Positions 47,853-55,658 of a stretch of DNA of 64,000 nucleotides are shown here, in pieces; position 1 is the first letter of the stretch, and every line of letters starts with the position of its first letter. The notes under the pieces are model-generated. The model was given only the letters and a program-made list of their open reading frames with translations. It did no database searches and was not told the origin of the DNA. Source of the DNA: Chrysophaeum taylorii (taxonomy: Eukaryota; Sar; Pelagophyceae; Pelagomonadales; Pelagomonadaceae); assembly GCA_029834535.1 (NCBI GenBank), contig JAQMWT010000012.1, positions 62,001 through 126,000 on the forward strand, given 5' to 3'. The position numbers were made by a program, and so were the translations under genes.

Positions 47853-48367
47853 CTACTTGTGGTAGGCAGAACCACGTCTGATTTCGCTCGCACGGTAGAG
47901 TTGTTCGAGGAGCAGCACGCGGACGAGTTGGTGGGGAAAGGTGAGGTCGGAGAGCGAGAGGAGGTCGGCCTCGGCACGGAGCGCGTCGGTGAATCCCGAG
48001 GCGGGTCCGATGCCGACGTGCAACCTCGAGCCTCCCCTGTCCAACCGGTCGAAGACCTCTGTAGCGAAGCGCTCCGAGTCGCAGGCTGGGCCGCGCGGGT
48101 CGAGGCACAAAAGAGGCGTCAGACCCATGAGTTTTTTCTCGAGGCTCGCGCCCGTCTTGTACCACTTGGTTTCGACAGCAATCGACCCTCCTCCGAGACG
48201 CGTAGCGTACTCCTCGCATGCGAGCCTGCGCGATAGGCCTCACAGCGACAACGATCTTCTTCTCACGTCTGCCAATCCTTGGCGCCGGGTGCTCGTCCGG
48301 CGACGTGGATCTCGACGCGGTACAGACCAGAGGCGAGAGAGAGAAGGATGAGCATACCCTCGTTCAT
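47853..48367 (-). CDS. rlmH: RlmH-type rRNA pseudouridine methyltransferase, one 41-nt intron
   Basis: CDS is complement(join(47853..48225,48267..48367)), 157 residues, close to bacterial RlmH (155). The intron 48226-48266 (GTGAGA...GCGCAG) joins AKDWQT to LACEEYATRL. The C-terminal half matches the SPOUT methyltransferase RlmH: VGIGPASGFTDALRAEADLL (SAM-binding knot glycine region), then LSLSDLTFPHQLVRVLLLEQ-LYRA and a terminal AYHK. In bacteria RlmH methylates N3 of pseudouridine 1915 in helix 69 of 23S rRNA. A nuclear copy in an alga is expected to serve plastid or mitochondrial ribosomes; the N-terminal MNEGMLILLSLASGLYRVEI may be part of targeting. It shares a 38-bp spacer with the gene at 48406. 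Confidence 0.9.
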
Positions 48368-48405
48368 TGTTAACGAACGAACGAACGAACGAACGAACGA
48401 ACGAC
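48368..48405. promoter_or_regulatory. 38-bp bidirectional spacer made of ACGA repeats
   Basis: The whole interval between the RlmH start (minus) and the ASH-domain gene start (plus) is TGTTAACGAACG followed by further ACGA/CGAA units. A similar CGTT run sits upstream of RPL17 at about 22160-22180, so this tetranucleotide may be a core promoter feature in this genome. Confidence 0.6.
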
Positions 48406-49200
48406 ATGCTGGTTTCAGTTTCGACGCGCGAGGTGGACTTCGGAGTGGTGAAGCTAGGCTACGCGTACCAGTCGCACGTCACCCTGAGCAACGCGTGCCG
48501 GAACTGCCTCAGGTGGCGTCTCTCAACGAGCGGGAAGACGATCGAGATGGTGCGATGCGTGACGCCGCCCGGTCGGCTTCCGCCAGGCATAAGCGTACGG
48601 CTCATCTTCGAGCTCCAGGCCGTTCGGTCGGGCCGCTTTTCGTTTTCATTTCACATCACGGCCTGCGAAGACGAGTCGGCGCGACAATGCGCGGTCGACA
48701 TCCAATCAACCGTCGTCGTCGTTGGCGCCAAAGAGTTTCGAGGTCACGACTGCCGGACGCGTTTCGAGCGGAAACCCCTCTTGGCCAGAGGGGTCCAGTG
48801 CGTCGGAAAGATCCCGTCGTCCAGAGTTCGAACTCCGCAGCGGGAGGCACCGCCGCCCGCAACTCCTAATCCAGACGAAGACGACGCGCCTCAAAAAACA
48901 GCCCTCCCGCCCGAAGCCCTCGACGTTCTCAACGCCCAGTCCGACGAAGAGGCAGACGAACTCGCGTCGCTGCCCTCCTTTCCAGGATCCGTTTACGACC
49001 CGAGGACGCGCCGCGTCTTCCTCGATTCTCCGCAGCTCGTCGTCGCCGTCGACCCCGCCCAGGACCTCCAGGTTCTCGTCGAGTCCCAACGGCACGTCCG
49101 CGAAGCCCGCATGACTTTCCTCGAGCAGGGCGGCCTTCTCACCTCGAGGGCCTTGGCCGACATCAGAAACGCCCGCCTCAAGCCACCAGCTTCCTTTTGA
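48406..49200 (+). CDS. MSP/ASH-domain protein
   Basis: A 264-residue protein from ATG 48406; the upstream in-frame part is translated repeat without ATG. Residues about 1-100 form an Ig-like MSP/ASH (ASPM-SPD2-Hydin) domain: TREVDFGVVKLGYAYQSHVT, LSNACRNCLRWRLSTSGKTI, PPGISVRLIFELQAVRSGRF. ASH domains are common in cilia and centrosome proteins. The remainder is charged, with VYDPRTRRVFLD and a helix ending LLTSRALADIRNARL. The short length is less than Hydin or CFAP47; a ciliary or flagellar role is inferred from the family only. Confidence 0.75.
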   Translation: MLVSVSTREVDFGVVKLGYAYQSHVTLSNACRNCLRWRLSTSGKTIEMVRCVTPPGRLPPGISVRLIFELQAVRSGRFSFSFHITACEDESARQCAVDIQSTVVVVGAKEFRGHDCRTRFERKPLLARGVQCVGKIPSSRVRTPQREAPPPATPNPDEDDAPQKTALPPEALDVLNAQSDEEADELASLPSFPGSVYDPRTRRVFLDSPQLVVAVDPAQDLQVLVESQRHVREARMTFLEQGGLLTSRALADIRNARLKPPASF

Positions 49201-49981
49201 GACTCGCGCTACGTCACGTATCGAACGAACGGCGGGAGGCTCGTATATTAAGAGTAGCGTCGCGACGACGACGACGTCGGCAGGGTGGTGACGATCATGT
49301 CGACATGCTAAAGAGTCGCGATTCGAATAATCTAAACGAAATACGTACATAAGGCGACCGTGGAGTACGTGAACAGAACGCCGCGTCTATGCGCGCCGGG
49401 CCGGGGAGGCTGGCTACCGTCCGTGGCAAAGCCCGTTGCGGGGAAGTACCTCAAAGATGAATGAATGTGTTGAAGACTCGATCCCAATATAACGGGCGCG
49501 GAGCGACGCGGCGGAATACGCGCGCGTTGGAGGGGACATGCCTCGTTGGTAGCTCGTCGTCGCGTCAGTCGAGCGGAAGGAAGGACAGGACTCGACGTGA
49601 AAGGAGTCTCCAGCAGGCACGGGTGACGCGAGTCGTACGTAGACGACGTGGCAGTCCGTGGCATTAACAAACTGGGATGCTGGCAGCAGCAACAAACAAG
49701 AGTGGCTTGAAGGTTTTTGTTCAAGGTGGTGGTGGTGCTCAGCGAAGGAGACGCACCAATCGAAACGAAACGTGGTGGGTCGCCAAGCAGTGATGATGAT
49801 CACAGCGAGAGAGTCGGTCGAAGGGGCAATATCCCATCGTCGTCGGGTCGGGTCGGGTCGTAGACCGCCGCCGTCTCGGTTGTGCTTGCTTGAAGATGAT
49901 GAATGGCCATCATTTATTTATTTATTTATTTATTTATTATTATTTAGTGGGCGGAAGTAAATAAAATATGTTTAGTAGTAG
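49201..49981. other. Intergenic with simple repeats
   Basis: No gene seen in about 780 bp. It includes CGGGT units near 49845 and a TTTA run at about 49912-49940, followed by an AT-rich stretch that may hold the promoter of the next gene. Confidence 0.6.
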
Positions 49982-49999
49982 GGGGAATTCGAATTCCCC
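49982..49999. promoter_or_regulatory. Perfect 18-bp palindrome 15 bp before a start codon
   Basis: GGGGAATTCGAATTCCCC equals its own reverse complement and lies between a TAAATAAAATATG stretch and ATG 50015. It could bind a dimeric regulator or form a leader hairpin. Confidence 0.8.
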
Positions 50000-50014
50000 G
50001 ATTCGAAAGATATT

Positions 50015-51406
50015 ATGGGGGTGGCGAATTTCGTGGTGTACCTGTCGGAGAGCGAGGGTAGTATCAAGGAGCGTGCCTTGCCTCTGATTAGCGTGTGCGC
50101 CGAGCTCGTGCGACGGAACCACCGGTGCCGGTTCATCGCTCGGCGGAGCGAGGTGGTCGTGGCGGGGTTTTCGAACCTGGCGCCGCGACGCGTGGTCGAG
50201 AAGATTCAAGCGGAGGTCCTCGTCGATATCGAGACGACTCCGGAAGAGGTGATTACGAGGGTCGTGACGGAGCTCGAGGAGGCGGGGGGTCGCGTGGTAG
50301 GAATAGTTGACGTCATGGCGAGACGCGGGGCATCGATATTTCTGGAACAAGGCGTTCCGTACTACGCGACCTTTTCCGGTACGGTCGCGAGTCTCGCGTC
50401 CGCGGGAGCCATCCGGAGCTTGTGGTACCGGACCCACGCCCTCGCCGCGAGGCGCGTCTTCGACGGGTGTGTCGCATGCTTTTCCTCGAGTTTGGAGGAA
50501 GAGCAGACCGGGTGTCTTCCCGCGACTCCCGACAAAGTACACCTAGTTCGGTCGTTCGGCCCCCCCCGCGACGTTTTGCCCGACACCGAGCTCGATTCGC
50601 TCTTCGATGAGGACGACAGACCGGTCGTTCTCGTCGCGATCGGCCACGACGACCTCCACTCGCTCACGGCCCCAGGCATCCGCGCTCTCTACCAAGGCTT
50701 GGCCCTCAACAAACACCGATGGCGCGTCGTCTGGCACGTCGCCAACGTCGCCGTCTACGAGGATGCCCGCCTCGCGGACGAAGCCGATCCCCCCTCCGAC
50801 GACTGGTTCAGGGCCACGCACACGCTCTGGCTCCCGCAACTCTCCCTCCTCGCCAAGCGCGACGTCCGTTGCCTCGTGACCGACTGCGCTTGGACCGACG
50901 TCACCGACGCGCTCAGCTGTGCGGTCCCAATTCTTGCCGCGCCCATCACCCTCGAGCAGCGCGACAACGCGTTGTTCTGCAAGACCCTCGGCGTCGCCCG
51001 CGTCCTCGACACCGTCGACCCCACCGTCCGCCGCTTCCAGCCGCCCAACGACCCGGAAATCCGTATGGCCGAGCGCATCACGCCGGCTCTCGTTTCGAGA
51101 CATCTCCTCGACCTCCTCAAGCCCCAAGCCCCCGCCCAACTCCGCGCCCTCTCCCTCCAACTCAACGCCTACTCCCAGCCCGACGACGTCGGCTCCGCTT
51201 TTGTTGCTACCGTCCTCGAAGCCGACCACCACGACGGCACTCTCGACGATCATCTTAGAGCAACTACTACCCTCGAGACCACCACCATATCCAAGCGATC
51301 CGCCGATTATTATGTCTGCGTCGCGCCCGACCCCAACTTCTTCTGCCACGTCCCCTCCTTCCTTCGATCCGTCGAACAAGAAGAAGAACCGAGTCCCCGC
51401 CAATGA
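50015..51406 (+). CDS. GT1-like UDP-glycosyltransferase
   Basis: A 463-residue protein. It has the GT-B two-domain look. The N-terminal FVVYLSESEGSIKERALPLI and LVRRNHRCRFIAR form a first Rossmann unit. The C-terminal half holds TLWLPQLSLLAKRDVRCLVT followed by DALSCAVPILAAPITLEQRDNA, which is the nucleotide-sugar binding region of GT1 and GT28 enzymes (WxPQ...H-GG...P...DQ). The usual His-Gly-Gly after LVT is replaced by DCAW, so donor binding may differ or be lost. No transmembrane segment is evident. The C-terminal 70 residues are Thr/Asp-rich. Substrate unknown. Confidence 0.7.
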   Translation: MGVANFVVYLSESEGSIKERALPLISVCAELVRRNHRCRFIARRSEVVVAGFSNLAPRRVVEKIQAEVLVDIETTPEEVITRVVTELEEAGGRVVGIVDVMARRGASIFLEQGVPYYATFSGTVASLASAGAIRSLWYRTHALAARRVFDGCVACFSSSLEEEQTGCLPATPDKVHLVRSFGPPRDVLPDTELDSLFDEDDRPVVLVAIGHDDLHSLTAPGIRALYQGLALNKHRWRVVWHVANVAVYEDARLADEADPPSDDWFRATHTLWLPQLSLLAKRDVRCLVTDCAWTDVTDALSCAVPILAAPITLEQRDNALFCKTLGVARVLDTVDPTVRRFQPPNDPEIRMAERITPALVSRHLLDLLKPQAPAQLRALSLQLNAYSQPDDVGSAFVATVLEADHHDGTLDDHLRATTTLETTTISKRSADYYVCVAPDPNFFCHVPSFLRSVEQEEEPSPRQ

Positions 51407-52079
51407 GTTTTTTTCGCCACCAACCGACCCCCTTTTTTTTCGATCAGATCTGATCTGATCACCACCACCACCGGGAAGAGGAGATGCGAGATATCATGAA
51501 ACATCCATGTTTCGTGCCACTTTCTCCCCCGTGCTGGCATATGCCGTTTGGGACCGCATATGTAACGTTGGCCATCATGCCGTACTATATATGATATGTC
51601 CCGCGTTGGTCATGTCATCATCCCGATCCGAGATATATCATAAACCTCATTCACTAAAAGAAGAAAAGAACTCCTTCCTGCGTTCGCGCGACCAACTCAA
51701 GTATAATGGCTATGGCGACTTACTCCGACGCAACGATGATGAGGTCCCGGCCCCCAGAGCTCGCCAGAGCTCGCGATGAATGAATGAATTAATTAATTCA
51801 CGCCTGCCCGAGTTTGCACCTTCCTCCCCGCTGCTAGCTGCCTTATCACACGGGCAGGCACAACACTCCTGCGTCTTATCGCAAAAGGAGACCACTTGTT
51901 ATTATTATTAATATTAGGACGCAATGTGTCTCTTTATCGACAACAAGAACAACCAACACGAGGATGATGATGATCGTTTAAGCGAGCGCGTAGAAGAAAA
52001 AAAAAACTCCAGGACGATAGAGAGCTTCCTTCAGATCCTTCCTTTCTGTATTATTATTATTATTATTCTGGACGAAAAT
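51407..52079. other. Intergenic before the Copia remnant
   Basis: No gene seen. A GATCAGATCTGATC palindrome lies near 51442. AT-rich repeats (ATTATT runs near 51900 and 52050) mark the change to the lower-GC Copia region. Confidence 0.5.
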
Positions 52080-52386
52080 TTCGCTCTGCGTAAGTCACTG
52101 TCCACCCAACCCCTTCCTCCGTCTCTCGTGGATTCTCGTTTTCCTGACTTGTTTTATTACGACCCTCGTCTATCTTCGGCCGTAGCCCCCATATCTTCTG
52201 TTTTTGATGCTCCGGAGCCGGCCTTATCGGGACTGATCACCCCAGAGTCACTGCCTATGTTGTTACCGGCCAATACGAAACGTGCACCATTACGTCGTGC
52301 CAAACAGGGCCGACCGCGCAAAGTCGACCAACGCGCGTTACAACAACCAACAAACTTTTTTTACGGGCCATGTTTCATCCTGTCAC

Positions 52387-52470
52387 AATGTTGATACGGG
52401 CCATTCCAATGTTGATACGGGCCATTCTGATGTTGATACGGGCCATTCTGATGTCGATACGGGCCATTCT
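52387..52470 (+). repeat. Four tandem 21-bp units
   Basis: Four copies of (A/G)ATGT(T/C)GATACGGGCCATTC(C/T), in frame, encoding NVDTGHS/DVDTGHS in the Copia region before the reverse transcriptase. Confidence 0.95.
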
Positions 52471-53733
52471 GTTTCCTCTGTCGCTTCTGTTTCCCCCTGT
52501 AACTCTGTGTATGTCTCTTATTCTAGCTTTCGTTTGTTAGTTCATTATGTCTTCCTTCCCCTTTGTTTAGCTAACACCCTTGTTGATCCTCATGCACACG
52601 TTTATTACTCTGCTTCCGAAGAAATGTCCCAGTATTCAGACCTTGACGAAACTACTATCACTTCCACCCATTTACGTGAAGCTTTAGCTCCGACCAATCC
52701 TGAGCGTCCTGGCTGGTTGCAAGTCATCGCTAAAGAATACAGCTCTCTTGGTCAACTTGGTTGTTGGGATGTGATTCGCCTCCCTCAAACTATTTCTGGC
52801 AACATTTGTACCCTCAAGTGGATCCTCCGCAAGAAGTATGACTCTGGCCGCTTCAAATCGTACAAGGCTCGCCTTGTCGTCCGCGGTTACACCCAGGTTC
52901 ACGGCATTGATTATCATGACACCTACTCACCGGTTGCCAACATCGTCACCATCCGTTTCTTTCTGACCTTTGTCGCTGTTCATGACTGGGATTTGCACAA
53001 GTTGGATGTTAGCTCCGCTTTTATTCAAGCTCCCATTGACGAAGACATCTATGTCTGGCCACCCGAAGGCTATGCTCCTCGCCAACCCACCGATGGTTCC
53101 AAAATCGTTTACAAGCTCCGTCGCTCTTGGTATGGTTGCAAACAAGCTTGTCGCAATTGGTGGCTTTATTTGGAACGCTTCCTTCTCAATGATTGTGGCT
53201 TCGTCCGCGGATCTGGTGACACTTGCCATTACAAGCTCGTGCTCAATTCTACCGTGGTCCTCCGTCTCGTTTTGGTCGTTGATGATCTTCTTGTGGCGCA
53301 CCCTCCTCATTGCATTGGCCATTACCAAGCCTTTTTCCTCCGTTTCCGCGCTTTCACTGACGTCAATGAACTCGATCTCACCTCTTACGTTGGTCTTCGC
53401 ATTACGCGTGATCGCCCTCGGAGAACCCTCACTCTTGACCAATCCCATGCTATCCGTGAAATCCTTACCGAACATCGCTTCATCAACAGTAAACCCGAAC
53501 TCACTCCCGCTCCCAAAGGTCTTCATCTTTCTGCGGCTGATTGTCCGGCTCCTGGTTCTCCAGATCACATTTTCATGGCACGCATCCCTTTTTGCCGTAT
53601 TGTTGGCTGTGTCCTCTTCATCTCCATCATCATGACTCGCCCTGATATCACTTGGTCCGTTAATCAGTGTGCGCGTTTTTCCCACAATCCTGGTAAACCC
53701 CACTGCCACGCTTTATCCCTCCCACACTCTGCG

Positions 53734-53807
53734 TTATCTCAACGGTACTCAGCCTGAGTACCGTTGAGATAAGGGCAAGATCCTGAGTCTCAGGATCTTG
53801 CCCTTAT
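53734..53807. repeat. Two back-to-back perfect inverted repeats
   Basis: First: 18-nt arms 53734-53751 and 53755-53772, spacer GCC. Second: 19-nt arms 53769-53787 and 53789-53807, spacer T. They overlap by ATAA. Removing the middle restores the coding text LRYLNGT-QDLALILG, so each half of the original site has been copied as its reverse complement at the break. Confidence 0.95.
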
Positions 53808-54387
53808 TCTTGGTCGCGATTCTAAAACCCTTCATCTCTGTGGTTATTCCGACTCCAGCTGGGCCGACGACCCTGATGACCGCCACTCTACAACTGGGTT
53901 TTGCTTCCTTCTCGGCGGCTCTATGATAGCCTACTGCTCCCGCTCGCAATACTTACTTGCTCGTTCTTCTTTCGAAGCTGAGTTGCTTGCTCTTTTCGCT
54001 GCTACTGCTGAGCTCTCTTGGCTTCTCAAACTTGTTGATGACTTTGATCTCCCTCGTCACACGGTCCCAATGTATGTTGATAATGGCACCACCGTCACCC
54101 AAGTTCGTCTCCAATGTCTCACACGGCGCACCCGCCATATTGACATTCGCTTTTACAGTACCGCCAAATATCATCGCAACCACATCATCGATCTCAAGCA
54201 CATACCCCGCCTTCACAATCTTAGCGACATTTTCACCCGCAGTACGGAAGCTCCTTCCTTCCTCCGGCTTCGTGCTCGTTACCTCACTTCGTGATCTTCG
54301 CCCTGATCTCTGTTGTCTCTTTATTTCTTGCCACAATGCGTCTAATGACGTCTTTAACCTCAAAGCTTCTTCTCCTCTGTGAGCGTC

Positions 54388-54496
54388 TCACTTACCCCTT
54401 TTTTTTTCCTTTTCCTTCTTTTCCAGCACCTGTGTGTGAGGTGAGGACCTCACTTCCCCCTTTTTTTCCTTTTCCTTCTTTTCCAGCACCTGTGTG
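54388..54496. repeat. 60-bp-period direct repeat after the Copia coding region
   Basis: A block of about 48 bp (CTCACTT, a CCCCTTTTTTT run, CCTTTTCCTTCTTTTCCAGC and ACCTGTGTG) occurs at 54388-54436 and again at 54448-54496. It is pyrimidine-rich and may be part of the element's 3' end. Confidence 0.85.
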
Positions 54497-54696
54497 AAGA
54501 AGCTATGACATTTACCCCTGCACCACGTATCCAGTATCCTTACGTCTTTCTCTTATCGCTAGTCGTCCAACGCCTCATACCATTCGTAACAGTCCACCTT
54601 TATATTAGGAGCGCCCATGAGGTACGTGCGTGCGCCTTTAAGTTTTTAGGGTCCGAAAAGGATGGATGACGTCATCGACAGAACTAACCAACCCCA

Positions 54697-55633
54697 ATGT
54701 CGCGGCTCGAGCGGCGGACGTGGAAGATGCTCGAGCACCTCCGCGTGAACCGCGGCGGCGCCGAGGACACGTTTTGGGCCGAGTCGGCGGACCTCGGGTG
54801 GAGGTAGGGCGTCGCGTTGAATTTCGTCACTCTGAGAACGTAGTCGCGTCTATGGGGGTCAAACGATGGCGCAGGCTCTGGCGGCAGCCCACGCGACCGC
54901 GCCCGACCGCTGCGTCCAGTCGTTTTCGGCCTATTTCGCGCGGCCGGGGCGCGTGGATGTTCCGGTGGAGTATCGCGTTGAACGGCTCGGCGACGGCAAG
55001 TCGGTATCTACGAGGAGCGTGAAGGGTTATCAGAAGTCGAAACAAATCTTCGCGTTCGACGCGAGCCTCGCCGCGCCGAGCGATGAGCAGCTCGAGCACG
55101 TGCGACCCCTCTTCCGACCGGAGCCCTTTGCGCCGGGCCCGACGATGCAGGAGATCCTCGCGCCCTACGCCGACCGGTTTCCGGCGCGAAACGAGGCGCT
55201 CCGGAAAACATACCTCGACCGCGATACTCCCATCGATTATCGCCCCGTCGACTACGTGATGCCCTGGGACGATGCGGTCAAGTCCCCGGATTTTGCTTAT
55301 TATTTTCGGACGAAGCTCCCTGTTGGCGACGACCCGAGGACGCACCTCGGCGTTCTCGCGTACGTTTCTGATTGGAGTTTTCTGGCGACCGCCCTTCGGC
55401 CGCACCCTATCTCGGCGCTCAACGCCCAGATCGTTACGATCTCCCACACCCTTTATGTCCACGACCCCCGCAATCTCCGCGTCGACAAGGACTATCTCTA
55501 CTTTAGGTGCTGTTCTCCGCGGTCCCGCGCCGGCCGCGCCCTGGTTGTCGGCGAGTACTTCGACCGGAAAGGGACGCTCCTCGCCACGGCGACGCAAGAA
55601 GGCGTCATCCGGAAGTCCTCCTCCTCCCGCTAA
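54697..55633 (+). CDS. Acyl-CoA thioesterase II (TesB/ACOT8-like), 40-nt intron
   Basis: CDS is join(54697..54803,54844..55633), 298 residues. Removing 54804-54843 (GTAGGGCG...GAACGTAG) joins ESADLGW to SRVYGGQTMAQALAAA, the family's FGGQ-like motif. The double hot-dog fold continues with FSAYFARPGRVDVPVEYRVE and SVSTRSVKGYQ, and ends with GRALVVGEYFDRKGTLLATA-TQEGVIR. TesB uses Asp, Thr and Gln; by my alignment the SLDH Asp is TISH here and the Thr is Ser, while the Gln (TQEGVIR) remains. The enzyme would hydrolyse acyl-CoA; the C-terminus SSSR is not a clear peroxisomal signal. It is 25 bp from the convergent gene's stop. Confidence 0.88.
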
Positions 55634-55658
55634 TCGATGGAAAGAATGAAAGAAGTTT

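Larger units (their letters stand above)
52282..54294 (+). pseudogene. Copia reverse transcriptase-RNase H, broken
   Basis: RT motifs are clear: WDVIRLPQTISGNICTLKWI, FKSYKARLVVRGYTQVHGID, YSPVANIVTIRFFL, LHKLDVSSAFIQAPI, and the catalytic LVVDDLL (usual YVDD). After RPDITWSVNQCARF the frame ends at a TGA inside an inserted double palindrome at 53734-53807. Beyond it the frame resumes with LHLCGYSDSSWADD, the RNase H start, and continues to RRTRHIDIRFYSTAKYH and a stop at 54294. Upstream pieces (PSLVDSRFPDLFYYDP) lie in another frame. It cannot make an intact polyprotein. Confidence 0.88.
52080..54500 (+). mobile_element. Ty1/Copia retrotransposon remnant
   Basis: The segment holds the inter-domain region, reverse transcriptase and RNase H of a Copia polyprotein. 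Gag, protease and integrase are missing, so it is 5' truncated. Base composition and codons (T- and A-ending third positions) differ sharply from host genes. No matching LTR pair could be recognised; a roughly 48-bp direct repeat follows the coding part. Confidence 0.85.
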
